From Algibacter miyuki (lineage in GTDB: Bacteria; Bacteroidota; Bacteroidia; Flavobacteriales; Flavobacteriaceae), in assembly GCF_042427745.1 (NCBI RefSeq), contig NZ_JBHMFA010000001.1: DNA of 64,000 nucleotides; one strand, 5' to 3'. The notes below the pieces were generated by a model. It did not search any database. It worked only from the letters and a program-made list of their open reading frames with translations, and was not told the DNA's origin. This document shows positions 45,609-55,068 of the stretch, one piece after another. The translations under genes were made by a program, and so were the position numbers. How positions within the stretch are numbered: position 1 is the first letter of the stretch; every line of letters starts with the position of its first letter.

Positions 45609-45937
45609 AAGGAGGGTATTAAAAATTAAGTAACAAATTTACTGAATTTTATAAAGTTACTAGACTTCTTTTTAGTAAAAATAAAAGCGAAATAATGTAT
45701 AAAACTCAAATATATAGGGGTTTAGTCGTGGAATGTTTAAACTATTGTAAAATAATCCCTTTTAGTAAGTTTGAAATGTTAAAAAAAATATAAAAAGTGT
45801 GTTGTTTGAAGCTGCACGGGGTATAAGCACCGATAGATTAAAAAACACCAATAAGAAATATCTTAATTAAAAATATAAACCATTGGTGTTTCTTGTTCTA
45901 TTGGAAAAGCAGAAAAACCTTCCGTTTGTTGTTTACG
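45609..45937. other. Gap between glgB and GH31
   Basis: No coding frame is supported. The gap contains a hairpin terminator after glgB (45838-45891) and a TATATTTG -7 box on the minus strand (45707-45714) that may start GH31 transcription. Confidence 0.55.
45838..45891 (-). terminator. Terminator of the glg operon
   Basis: AAACACCAAT pairs with ATTGGTGTTT across a 29-base loop. On the minus strand it ends in a run of T, about 47 bases past the glgB stop. Confidence 0.7.
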
Positions 45938-47845
45938 TTATTTAAATTGAAAAACAGTTACGCCTAAAGGAGATAAAGTCACTTCGGCTGAAAAATCTCT
46001 ACCGTTCCAAGTTTCTTTTTCTATCGCGATTTGCTTTTTGTTTGAAACGCCACTACCACCAAATTCTTTAGCATCACTATTAAAAATCTCCTTAAGTTTG
46101 CCTTTTATAGGTAAACCAATACGGTAGTTTTCTCTAATTGTTGGTGTTAAATTACAAACTACAACAACATCATCTTTGTCAATTTTGCCTTTACGAATGT
46201 ATGATATTACGCAATTTTCATTGTCGTCATAGCTTATCCATTCAAAACCTTCACCCGAAAATGCTTTTTCGTACAAGGCAGGTGTAGAGGTGTATAATTT
46301 ATTTAAAGATTTAAAGTAGTTTTGAAAGTCTTTATGAGAATCATATTGTAGTAAATCCCAATCTAAGCTACCTGCAAAATCCCACTCTTTGTACTGAGCA
46401 AATTCGCCACCCATAAAATTTAATTTTGTTCCAGGGTGTGTAAACATATAGCCGTAGAGCAAACGCAGGTTGGCAAAGCGTTGCCACTCGTCACCAGGCA
46501 TACGTTCTAAAATCGATTTTTTGCCGTAAACCACTTCATCATGAGAAAGCGGCAGCATAAAGTTTTCTGAAAACGCATAAGCTAAACTAAAGGTGATATC
46601 ATTTTGGTGAAATTTACGATACACGGGATCTTTAGCGAAATACTCTAAGGTATCGTGCATCCAACCCATCATCCATTTCATACCAAAACCTAAACCACCT
46701 AAAAACACAGGTTTTGAAACTCCTGGAAATGCCGTAGACTCTTCAGCAATGGTTTGTACATCAGGGAATGATGCGTATATTTCTTGGTTTAATTCTTTTA
46801 AGAAATCTACAGCGGCAAGGTTTTCTCGGCCACCATAAATGTTTGGTTCCCATTCGCCATCTTCACGCGAATAGTCTAAAAATAACATAGAAGCCACGGC
46901 ATCAACACGTAAACCATCGGCATGGAACTGGTCCATCCAATACACGGCATTACTAATTAAAAATGATTTGACTTCGTTACGTTCGTAGTTAAAAATTAAA
47001 CTTTTCCAGTCTTGATGATATCCTTTTCTAGGATCTGGATGTTCGTATAGATTTGACCCATCGAAAAAGCCTAAACCATGTGCATCTTCTGGGAAGTGCG
47101 ATGGCACCCAATCCAGGATTAATCCAATATCATTTTGGTGTAATTTATCAACTAAATATTTAAATTCCTCTGGATATCCAAATCTAGACGATGGCGCAAA
47201 ATAGCCGGTAAGTTGATAACCCCACGACGGATCGTAAGGAAACTCCATAATAGGCATAAGCTCTACGTGTGTGAAATTCATTTCTTTTACGTAGTTTACT
47301 AAATCGTCTGCCAATTCAAAATACGATAAAAAACGGTTTTCTTCAACTTGCTTTTTCCAAGATCCTAAATGAACTTCGTATACTGAATACGGCGCGTCTA
47401 AAGCGTTTTTTGCTTTACGCTTTTTCATCCAATCTTTATCTTTCCATTTGTAAGAATCGTCCCAAACAATAGAAGCTGTTTTTGGTGGGTGCTCGCAACG
47501 ACGTGCGTATGGATCTGCTTTTTCAGTTTTTATATCGTTATTATTACTTTGGATTTTATATTTGTACGTGGTGCCTTTTCCAACAAGTGGAATAAAACCT
47601 TCCCAGATACCGCTAGAATCCCAACGAACATTTAATTGGTGCTCGCCTTCCATCCAGTAATTAAAATCACCAATTACAGAAACTTGCTTTGCAGTAGGTG
47701 CCCAAACGGCAAAATAAGTGCCTTCAATACCATCGACGGTAACTAGGTGCGACCCCATTTTTTCGTAAAGTCTGTAGTGCTTACCTCCTTTAAAGAGGTC
47801 GATGTCGAATTCGGTAAATAAACTATACGGTTTTACTTGTGCCAT
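45938..47845 (-). CDS. glgB: 1,4-alpha-glucan branching enzyme
   Basis: The 635-residue enzyme introduces alpha-1,6 branches into linear alpha-glucan. It has an N-terminal CBM48 (IGDFNYWMEGEHQL, about 55-70) and the GH13 barrel with ELMPIMEFP, DGLRVDAVASM (nucleophile Asp in region II, about 310), IAEESTAFPGV (Glu, about 363) and LPLSHDEVVYGK (Asp, region IV). It is the last gene of the five-gene operon, 6 bases after the maltokinase gene. Confidence 0.94.
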   Translation of the reverse strand: MAQVKPYSLFTEFDIDLFKGGKHYRLYEKMGSHLVTVDGIEGTYFAVWAPTAKQVSVIGDFNYWMEGEHQLNVRWDSSGIWEGFIPLVGKGTTYKYKIQSNNNDIKTEKADPYARRCEHPPKTASIVWDDSYKWKDKDWMKKRKAKNALDAPYSVYEVHLGSWKKQVEENRFLSYFELADDLVNYVKEMNFTHVELMPIMEFPYDPSWGYQLTGYFAPSSRFGYPEEFKYLVDKLHQNDIGLILDWVPSHFPEDAHGLGFFDGSNLYEHPDPRKGYHQDWKSLIFNYERNEVKSFLISNAVYWMDQFHADGLRVDAVASMLFLDYSREDGEWEPNIYGGRENLAAVDFLKELNQEIYASFPDVQTIAEESTAFPGVSKPVFLGGLGFGMKWMMGWMHDTLEYFAKDPVYRKFHQNDITFSLAYAFSENFMLPLSHDEVVYGKKSILERMPGDEWQRFANLRLLYGYMFTHPGTKLNFMGGEFAQYKEWDFAGSLDWDLLQYDSHKDFQNYFKSLNKLYTSTPALYEKAFSGEGFEWISYDDNENCVISYIRKGKIDKDDVVVVCNLTPTIRENYRIGLPIKGKLKEIFNSDAKEFGGSGVSNKKQIAIEKETWNGRDFSAEVTLSPLGVTVFQFK

Positions 47846-47851
47846 AAAATT

Positions 47852-49480
47852 TTAATGATTTATAATGTTAGAAATTCCTTTTAAAGGAATTACAGCCCAT
47901 TTCGGGCGCGAATTAAGCTCGTAACCTAATTCGTAAACTGCTTTTTCTAATAAGCAGTATTTTAATATAAAAATGCGTTCTTGACTGTAACCAACGTTTA
48001 AATTGGCGTTTTGTGTTTTTTTAATATAAGTACCTAAAAACAAGTTGGTAATGTAACGGTATAATATTTCACCGGCTTTAAATAACGGTTCTTGTTCAGC
48101 AGGATACTCTGTTTTATTATTGAAAATAGTTGCATAAATAGCGTAATGAAACGACCTAAATAAACCTGCAACATCCTTTAGTGGTGGCTGTTTTACTTTT
48201 CGGTCTCTAATGGTGCTTTCTGGTTCGCCTTCAAAGTCGATAATGCAGAAATCATTATCGTTTACTAATATTTGTCCCAGGTGATAATCGCCATGAATAC
48301 GGATGCGTTCACCTTTTAATTTGGTCCAATTGAAATCGATAAAACGTTTTCTAATATCATTTTTTTTATCAAGGAATTCCTTGGCTAAATCTACGGCCAA
48401 GCCTTCTAATTTATGGATGTTGTTTTCAACAATATTTAATCTGTTTTGAAATTGATGCAGCATTTTGTTTTTAAGCCAAACCTCGTAATCTCCGTTGTAA
48501 TGTGCTGGTGTAAATGCGGTTTCTTCAAATTCAGAACCTAAAGCAATGTGCATTTCTGCGGTTCGTGTTGCTAAAGTTTGCACTTGCATAAATAAATTTA
48601 AACCTGCCCAATCTATAATTTGTGGCGGAATATCATTAATTTTTAAACGTTGATACAACGCAGTATTAGGCAAGGTATCAATACAAATATTTTTGTGCTC
48701 TAAATTTAAAAATACGTTGTGTAATTCCTTCAGAATAAAATCCCACGCATTACCGCTATTGGGCACCATATTTTGTAAAAGTCCGATGGTGATATTAACA
48801 TGATCAGAATCTACTAAATTGATGCTTCCTAGATAGGATGGCGTGTTTTTAAATTCTTTTTTTTCTGATAAAAACCGGCTCATTTCGTAATCCGGATTTT
48901 TATCGGCAAAAATGCGTCTGAAAAACTTCAACACATATTGATCGTTGTAAATTAACGACGTATTGCTTTGTTCTATACCCATACACCGTGACGATTCGTA
49001 CGTTTTATTTTCGAACAAATGGCTTTTATGGTATTGTACGGTGGTGGTGTCTTTGGGTTCGGCATTTGCAATACGTTTAAATACTAAGGCCCTAAAAGCC
49101 TCTAGGTTTATAGCATCAATAATGTATCCCGCATTTCCGTCAATTTCAATAGGAAGTATTCTTTCTTTTGGAGCAAAGTTTTCATCGGTTACAAAAGCAA
49201 TCGGTAAAAAGTAATGCTGATAAAAAGCTTCAACAAAATTAACTTCTAAAATTAGACCATAATAAACTTCGCCTTCGTGCTGGATTTTAAAAAACTGCGC
49301 TAATTCAATGTATTTTAGCTGGCTTGATTTTCCTCCATACCAACGTTGCTTCACAATATAATCCTCTAAAACATCTGATAAAAACACTTTTACAAAGTCG
49401 TTATTATCAAGCAACGCTTCCCAGCTTTTATTAAATTGGAAAGGTTGTTTTAAAGTTGATATTGTAGCAGTTTCTGACAT
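47852..49480 (-). CDS. Maltokinase (Pep2/Mak-like), stand-alone
   Basis: The 542-residue protein carries the phosphotransferase motif RIHGDYHLGQILVNDNDFCI and IIDFEGEPES (about 395-425), as in maltokinases that make maltose 1-phosphate from maltose and ATP. The N-terminal cap region includes SLNTSLIYND-like and KQRWYGGKSS segments. In many bacteria this enzyme is fused to trehalose synthase (TreS), which supplies maltose, but no TreS is encoded in this window. It is between glgE (1-base gap) and glgB (6-base gap), so its product would go straight to GlgE. Confidence 0.85.
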   Translation of the reverse strand: MSETATISTLKQPFQFNKSWEALLDNNDFVKVFLSDVLEDYIVKQRWYGGKSSQLKYIELAQFFKIQHEGEVYYGLILEVNFVEAFYQHYFLPIAFVTDENFAPKERILPIEIDGNAGYIIDAINLEAFRALVFKRIANAEPKDTTTVQYHKSHLFENKTYESSRCMGIEQSNTSLIYNDQYVLKFFRRIFADKNPDYEMSRFLSEKKEFKNTPSYLGSINLVDSDHVNITIGLLQNMVPNSGNAWDFILKELHNVFLNLEHKNICIDTLPNTALYQRLKINDIPPQIIDWAGLNLFMQVQTLATRTAEMHIALGSEFEETAFTPAHYNGDYEVWLKNKMLHQFQNRLNIVENNIHKLEGLAVDLAKEFLDKKNDIRKRFIDFNWTKLKGERIRIHGDYHLGQILVNDNDFCIIDFEGEPESTIRDRKVKQPPLKDVAGLFRSFHYAIYATIFNNKTEYPAEQEPLFKAGEILYRYITNLFLGTYIKKTQNANLNVGYSQERIFILKYCLLEKAVYELGYELNSRPKWAVIPLKGISNIINH

Positions 49481-49481
49481 A

Positions 49482-51419
49482 CTATTTATTTATCTTGAAA
49501 ATATGAAAAGGCATTGTTGGATGTAATTCTACGTACGCCCATTCATTATTCCAATTGTAGCGACTATCGGTGATTAAATCGTGCATTTCTAGGTTGTGAC
49601 CTTGATGTACGGCTAAATCTTGCAACGGAATCTGTACAGTGCCTTGTTGTGAGTTGTGCTCATCTAAACTGATAACCACTAGAATTTCGTTGGTACGATC
49701 ATCATTCCATTTATAGAATGCTAATAAATTATCGTTTTCTATATAGCAAAATTTAATATTGTTGGTTTGCTGTAAAGCTGGATTATGATTTCTAATGAAA
49801 TTGATTTTCGCAATAATCGTGATTAATTTATTTTGAATGTTCCAATCGTAATGAGTGATTTGGAATTTTTCAGAATTCAAATATTCTTCTTTTCCTAATA
49901 ATGGATCTGATAACATATACTCGAAAACCGGTCCGTAAATACCGATACTAGAACTTAAAGTAGCTGCGAGTGCGTAACGTTGAATGTGTTTCGATTCGTT
50001 GGCTCCTTGCAAGTGATATGGGTTAATATCTGGTGTGTTTGGCCAAAAATTAGGTTGCATATACTCACTAAGTTCGCTAGTAGTTAACTCTTCAACATAC
50101 TCGATAATCTCGTGTTTGCTTTCGCGCCAAGTAAAGTAAGTGTACGATTGTGTATAACCTTGTTTAGCTAGCTGTTTCATCACTTTTGGTGACGTAAAGG
50201 CTTCAGCTAAAAAGATAACATCGGGATGTTTTGCTTTTACTTCAGAAATGATCCAGTTCCAAAAATAGAACGGTTTCGTGTGCGGATTATCAACTCTAAA
50301 AGCTTTGATTCCACAATCTACCCAAAATAGCATGACGTCTAAACATTCGTTCCAAAGCGCTTTGTAATCTTCACTTTCCCAGTAAATAGGAAGAATGTCC
50401 TGGTATTTTTTTGGTGGATTTTCGGCATATTGTACCGTGCCATCTGGGCGCCACTTAAACCATTTTGGATGATCTTTTACCCAAGGATGATCTGGCGCTG
50501 CCTGTAAGGCGTAATCCATAGCAATTTCAAGGTTGTTATCTTTTGCGACTTGAATGAGGTGTTTAAAATCGTCTAAAGTGCCTAATTGTGGGTGAATATC
50601 TTTGTGGCCGCCATATTGCGAACCAACGCCCCAAGTAGAACCTACATCGCCATGTTTAGCTTCGGTAGTATTGTTTTTTCCTTTTCGGTTAACTTCTCCA
50701 ATCGGATGTACGGGCGGTAAATAAACCACATCGAAGCCCATGTTTTTTACTCTTGGTAGTAAGCGTGCGCAGTCGTGAAATGTGCCATGTACATCTTTGT
50801 GTTCTGAAGTTGAACGTGGGAAAAACTCATACCAAGTACTAAAACGTGCACGTTTTCTATCGACATAAACTTGATATGTTTTCGATGTATTTGCTAATAT
50901 TTTTATTGGGTTTGCAAAGAATATATCATAAAGACGTCCTTTTGCGGCTTCGGTAATAGCTTCACCGTATTGATTTTCATCTTTAAAAACACGGTATAAA
51001 TGCTCTAGATATATTTTATCTTCGGTGTTTACTTTTTTAATAAGCGGTTCAATATATTCTGCACCTTCAAGTAATTCTGAAACTACGTGCTGGCCATCGT
51101 TTATCTTTCTTATTAGGCCATATCTCCAATTCAAGGCATAATCTACCCAAGCTTCCACTTTGTAGTCGTAAAGCCCTTGCTTTTCAACCGTGAAGTCAGC
51201 TCTCCATTCATCATTAGAGCTTAATACCATTCTGGTTTCTTGCCAGGTTTTATCGTTTTCGTGTTTGAATAGTACGGAAGCGCCTAAAACATCGTGACCA
51301 TCGGCCATAATGTGAGCTTCTATATTTACTATTTCATTTACAACACGCTTAATGTAAAATTTGCCATCATTAACCGTTGGCGAAACATAGTCAATTACAA
51401 CTCTTTTTTGATTTTGCAT
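49482..51419 (-). CDS. glgE: GlgE, alpha-1,4-glucan:maltose-1-phosphate maltosyltransferase
   Basis: The 645-residue enzyme transfers maltosyl units from maltose 1-phosphate to the end of an alpha-1,4-glucan. The family hallmark FRVDNPHTKPFYFW is present with nucleophile Asp377, followed by the acid/base Glu406 in IFLAEAFTSPKV; other GlgE segments are VYLPPVHPIGEVNRKGKNN and TYFTWRES. The N-terminal beta domain (about 1-110) binds the growing glucan. The length equals the usual 640-670. It is one base from the maltokinase gene and 126 bases from glgC, with a long palindrome in that gap. Confidence 0.95.
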   Translation of the reverse strand: MQNQKRVVIDYVSPTVNDGKFYIKRVVNEIVNIEAHIMADGHDVLGASVLFKHENDKTWQETRMVLSSNDEWRADFTVEKQGLYDYKVEAWVDYALNWRYGLIRKINDGQHVVSELLEGAEYIEPLIKKVNTEDKIYLEHLYRVFKDENQYGEAITEAAKGRLYDIFFANPIKILANTSKTYQVYVDRKRARFSTWYEFFPRSTSEHKDVHGTFHDCARLLPRVKNMGFDVVYLPPVHPIGEVNRKGKNNTTEAKHGDVGSTWGVGSQYGGHKDIHPQLGTLDDFKHLIQVAKDNNLEIAMDYALQAAPDHPWVKDHPKWFKWRPDGTVQYAENPPKKYQDILPIYWESEDYKALWNECLDVMLFWVDCGIKAFRVDNPHTKPFYFWNWIISEVKAKHPDVIFLAEAFTSPKVMKQLAKQGYTQSYTYFTWRESKHEIIEYVEELTTSELSEYMQPNFWPNTPDINPYHLQGANESKHIQRYALAATLSSSIGIYGPVFEYMLSDPLLGKEEYLNSEKFQITHYDWNIQNKLITIIAKINFIRNHNPALQQTNNIKFCYIENDNLLAFYKWNDDRTNEILVVISLDEHNSQQGTVQIPLQDLAVHQGHNLEMHDLITDSRYNWNNEWAYVELHPTMPFHIFKINK

Positions 51420-51460
51420 TATTTGCTTAATTATAAGGTAATCAATAGGTTATTGTTTAG

Positions 51461-51500
51461 CCACCTTTAGCTGCCAAATTCAATTTAGCAGCTAAAGTGG
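51461..51500. repeat. Long palindrome in the glgC-glgE gap
   Basis: A near-perfect inverted repeat: CCAC-TTTAGCTGC and AAATT on the left (each with one extra C) mirror AATTT, GCAGCTAAAGTGG on the right, with almost no loop. It is not followed by a T run on the minus strand, so it does not look like an ordinary terminator. It may form an mRNA hairpin that sets the ratio of glgC to glgE, or bind a dimeric regulator. Confidence 0.7.
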
Positions 51501-51545
51501 ACTATTATTTTAGTGAATATAGCGTTTATAAAACGCGTTTTTTTA

Positions 51546-52814
51546 TCATGTAATAACGTATCCGGAAGGAATTGTTGCTCCGTTTTTAACCACGACAATA
51601 CCGTCTTTAATTAAGTAAGTATCGGTTTCTTTATCTGCTAGGTGTTTTCCTCCGTTAATTCTAACATCATCACCAATACGGCAGTTTTTGTCTAAAATAC
51701 AGTTTTTAATAAAGCAGCGTTCTCCAATACCAGCGAGTACAGTTATTTTTTTAGATTCAATTTCTTCTAAAGATTCATAGTAATCACTACCCATCATATA
51801 GGTATTTATCACTGTTGATTCTTTACCTATTCTAGAACGAATACCAATAACTGATTTTTCTATTTTTGCAGCGCCAATAATACAACCCTCAGAAATTACG
51901 GCTTTATCTAAAACCGTTCCTGCTACTTTGGTCGTTGGTAACATTCTAGCATGCGTGTAAATACGTTTTTTTTCGTGGTATAAATCAAATTGAGGAATAT
52001 CGTCGGTTAAGCCAAGGTTAGCTTCGAAAAACGAATCGATATTTCCAATATCTGTCCAATAGCCTTCATATTGGTAACTTAAGGTTTTATGGTCGTGGAT
52101 AGATTGTGGGATAATTTCTTTACCAAAATCAATAGTATCCGGATCTTCCATTAGTTTGATTAGTAAATCTTTGTTGAAGACGTAAATCCCCATAGAAGCC
52201 AGGTAGTTTCGGTCTTGAGATTTCATTTCGTCACTAACTTCTGAAGTCCATTCTGGTAATAATTCTGCATCTGGTTTTTCAATGAAAGATGTAATTACGT
52301 TTTCATCATTAGCTTTAAGAATACCAAAAGACGTGGCGTCTTTAGCGTTAACCGGAATGGTTGCAATAGTAATTTCGGCACCAGCGGCTTCGTGAGCTTC
52401 AATCATTTTATCATAATCCATTTGGTATAATTGATCTCCCGATAAAATTAAAGCATACTCAAAATCGTAGCTTAAAAAGTGATGCATACTTTGTCTAACC
52501 GCATCGGCAGTACCTTGAAACCATGTTTTACTTTCTGGCGTTTGCTCGGCAGCTAATACATCAACAAATGCACTACTGAAAAAACTAAAGTGGTAGGTGT
52601 TTTTTATGTGTTTATTTAATGATGCTGAATTGAATTGTGTTAATACAAAGATGCGTTTAATGTCGGCATTGATACAGTTGGAAATTGGAATATCTACCAG
52701 TCTGTATTTTCCTGCAATAGGCACTGCGGGTTTAGATCTTCTGTCGGTTAATGGGTAGAGTCTAGATCCTTGGCCACCTCCTAAAACAATGGCTAAAACT
52801 TTGTCGTTTATCAT
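51546..52814 (-). CDS. glgC: Glucose-1-phosphate adenylyltransferase
   Basis: The 422-residue enzyme makes ADP-glucose from glucose 1-phosphate and ATP. The pyrophosphorylase motif VLGGGQGSRLYPLTDRRSKP (about 9-28) is complete, as are FVDVLAAEQT, WFQGTADAVRQ and the substrate segment IEKPD. A C-terminal left-handed beta-helix (about 290-420) follows. It is 36 bases downstream of the GlgM-like gene and starts the supply of nucleotide sugar for the pathway. Confidence 0.95.
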   Translation of the reverse strand: MINDKVLAIVLGGGQGSRLYPLTDRRSKPAVPIAGKYRLVDIPISNCINADIKRIFVLTQFNSASLNKHIKNTYHFSFFSSAFVDVLAAEQTPESKTWFQGTADAVRQSMHHFLSYDFEYALILSGDQLYQMDYDKMIEAHEAAGAEITIATIPVNAKDATSFGILKANDENVITSFIEKPDAELLPEWTSEVSDEMKSQDRNYLASMGIYVFNKDLLIKLMEDPDTIDFGKEIIPQSIHDHKTLSYQYEGYWTDIGNIDSFFEANLGLTDDIPQFDLYHEKKRIYTHARMLPTTKVAGTVLDKAVISEGCIIGAAKIEKSVIGIRSRIGKESTVINTYMMGSDYYESLEEIESKKITVLAGIGERCFIKNCILDKNCRIGDDVRINGGKHLADKETDTYLIKDGIVVVKNGATIPSGYVIT

Positions 52815-52850
52815 CTGCTTTGGTTTTTTTTAGTTTTGTTATTTAATTAG

Positions 52851-54053
52851 TTATATCAATGACTTGTATAGTGTTTCTACTTGTTGTGCAATAGCTACCC
52901 AGTCGAAGTAATCTTCAACGCGTTTTCTTCCATTAGCCGCCATAGTTTCTCTTAAAGCTTTATCATTTATTACGGTATTTATGCCGTTTGCTAAATCTCT
53001 AGAAAATTTATCGGGATCAATGGGTTCAAAAGGTGCTTCGGTTTGTTGTTCTAACGGAATAAGTAGGCCGGTTTCGCCATGTACAACGACTTCTTTGATA
53101 CCACCAACAGCACTGGCAACAACAGCTGTGTTACAGGCCATGGCTTCTATGTTTATAATTCCGAAAGGTTCGTAAATCGATGGGCAACAAAATACTTCAG
53201 CATGAGAATACAGTTGAATTATTTCTTCTTTGGTGACCATTTTATCAATCCAAATCACGTTTTTACGTGTCTTTTTAACTTCGTTTACGGCATCTTCCAT
53301 TTCTTTTCCAATTTCTGGAGTATCGGGAGCGCCTGCACAAAGTACAATTTGCGTATCTGGATCTATATATTTAATAGCGTTTACAAGGTGAATAATTCCT
53401 TTTTGACGTGTAATTCTGCCTACAAAAAGGACATAAGGTTTTGTTTTATCTACTTGGTATTCGTCTAAAGTTGAGGTTGCTGTGGTTTCAACATATTGCT
53501 CTAGGTTTATGCCGTTGTAAATAACGTGTACCTTTTTTTCGTCAACATCAAAATGTTTTAAAACATCTTCTTTAGTTTCTTCAGAAACGGCGATAAGAGC
53601 ATCGGCCATTTCAATGGCGGTTTTTTCTACCCATGATGAGGCATCATAACCACGACCTAATTGTTCGCGTTTCCAAGGGCGTAAAGGTTCTAAAGAATGC
53701 GTTGTAATAACTAAAGGTGTGCCGTAGCAAAGTTTGGCTACAATACCGGCAAAATGAGCATACCACGTATGGCAATGCACTACGTCGGCATCAATAGGTT
53801 CTGTATTCATTTGAATACAGGTGCTTAATGTTTTAAAAACCGATTTTAATTTATCGTCTGCACCATCGAAAACTGGGTTGTCAAACGGAAAACCTTTTAC
53901 ACTTAATTGATCTGTTTTAGAGTCTTGATCTCCAAAGCATCTCACATCTACTTTCATTAATTTAGCGAGCTCATCGGCTAAATATTCAACATGTACGCCT
54001 GCTCCTCCGTAGACATACGGTGGAAATTCTCTTGTGTAAAAAAGTGCTTTCAT
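52851..54053 (-). CDS. GlgM-like / Corynebacterium-type glycogen synthase (GT4)
   Basis: The 400-residue GT4 glycosyltransferase begins MKALFYTREFPPYVYGGAGVH and carries the donor site GRITRQKGIIHL (about 215) and the E-x7-E motif near CPSIYEPFGIINIEAMA (about 300). It is clearly not the longer GT5 GlgA. Its relatives in actinobacteria are the 'Corynebacterium-family' GlgA and mycobacterial GlgM, which joins ADP-glucose to glucose 1-phosphate to give maltose 1-phosphate. Beside glgE and glgC, the GlgM role is the more likely. It is the first gene of the operon; a 1-kb AT-rich gap lies upstream. Confidence 0.85.
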   Translation of the reverse strand: MKALFYTREFPPYVYGGAGVHVEYLADELAKLMKVDVRCFGDQDSKTDQLSVKGFPFDNPVFDGADDKLKSVFKTLSTCIQMNTEPIDADVVHCHTWYAHFAGIVAKLCYGTPLVITTHSLEPLRPWKREQLGRGYDASSWVEKTAIEMADALIAVSEETKEDVLKHFDVDEKKVHVIYNGINLEQYVETTATSTLDEYQVDKTKPYVLFVGRITRQKGIIHLVNAIKYIDPDTQIVLCAGAPDTPEIGKEMEDAVNEVKKTRKNVIWIDKMVTKEEIIQLYSHAEVFCCPSIYEPFGIINIEAMACNTAVVASAVGGIKEVVVHGETGLLIPLEQQTEAPFEPIDPDKFSRDLANGINTVINDKALRETMAANGRKRVEDYFDWVAIAQQVETLYKSLI

Positions 54054-55068
54054 TTAGTTGTTTTTGTTGTTTTATTGTTAGTAGAAACATGGCGTATCAA
54101 TAATTTTTTGGAGCAATTATGTTTTTGATTATGTTCATGTTTCTTGTTTAAATTGTTTCTAACTCATTTAATATCACATAAAACAACAACAATTAGATTG
54201 AATTATTAATTTTTTTAAATACTATTTTAAAAAAATATTAACATCATTTTATATGATATGTTTTGTTGCAAAAGAAACAAAACGACGTTCAGAATTTGAA
54301 AAATTGTTAGTAATTACTTTGTGAAAATTAAATAAATAACTCGAGTTTGTAATAGGTTAAACACGTTGATGTTATGTGTTGTTGCAAGTTTAATTAATAA
54401 AAAAAATTACTATGTTATAAACATACAAAATAATTGTTAACAAATTTGTTGATATAATATTTTTAAAGAAAAAAAGGTGTTATTGGTTTTAATCGAAATT
54501 ATTAATAATAATTTTTGCTTAAAACGTATTAGACTTGCGAAATCGTGATTTTTATTCTTAAAAATATTTGAAATATGCTGTATTTTTAGTTAAAAATAAG
54601 AATAATTCAGTGTTTATGAAATTTTTAATATATGATAAAATGTAATATGGGTGTTGCGCTGTTTTGTAGGAAATAAAGGCATCATAAAAAAGAGCTATTC
54701 GGCCTTTTGTGATGTTTGGTTAGAGTGTTTTTCTTCGGAATAATTATCACCTTATCCAGAAAATTTCAAGGAGATATTGGAGCTTATTTTATGTAAAATG
54801 TATGAATTTTTAAAATTCATAATGTTGTTTTAGGCGATGTTAGTTATAGCGCTATTCTTACCGCTGTTATTTCTGCTGAAGTTGATGTTTAGGGTTAACT
54901 TATATTACGCGTTTAAAAGCGATAGATATGAGCTAATAAGAAGGTTTAGTTTGAAATTAAGGAAAGCAACCTAGATAAAAAAATGCTTGTAAAGAAAAAG
55001 ACAGCATTAATGATTATCATTAATGCTGTCTTTTATATTTTAAATATACCTTTTTTTTAAAGGAATAT
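54054..55068. other. 1-kb AT-rich gap upstream of the glg operon
   Basis: No frame of useful length and no recognised RNA. It contains the lepA terminator (54996-55034) at its right end. The left part (54054-54600) is very AT-rich and must hold the glg operon promoter, but I found no clear TAnnTTTG box on the minus strand. From about 54660 to 54960 the G+C is a little higher and contains short hairpins, perhaps remnants of an old gene. Confidence 0.4.
54996..55034 (-). terminator. Terminator of lepA
   Basis: AAAAGACAGCATTAATGA and its mirror TCATTAATGCTGTCTTTT form an almost perfect stem of about 18 bp with T residues on the minus-strand side, 35 bases past the lepA stop. Confidence 0.9.

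Noticed and set aside
52851..54053. Annotation as ordinary GT5 glycogen synthase GlgA
   Set aside because: The protein is 400 residues and of GT4 type with the E-x7-E motif, unlike the longer GT5 enzyme. The operon has glgE, so the GlgM type is preferred.
54660..54960. Possible degraded gene in the gap upstream of the glg operon
   Set aside because: All frames are short and no coding pattern or family is visible. I keep it only as a note in the gap entry.
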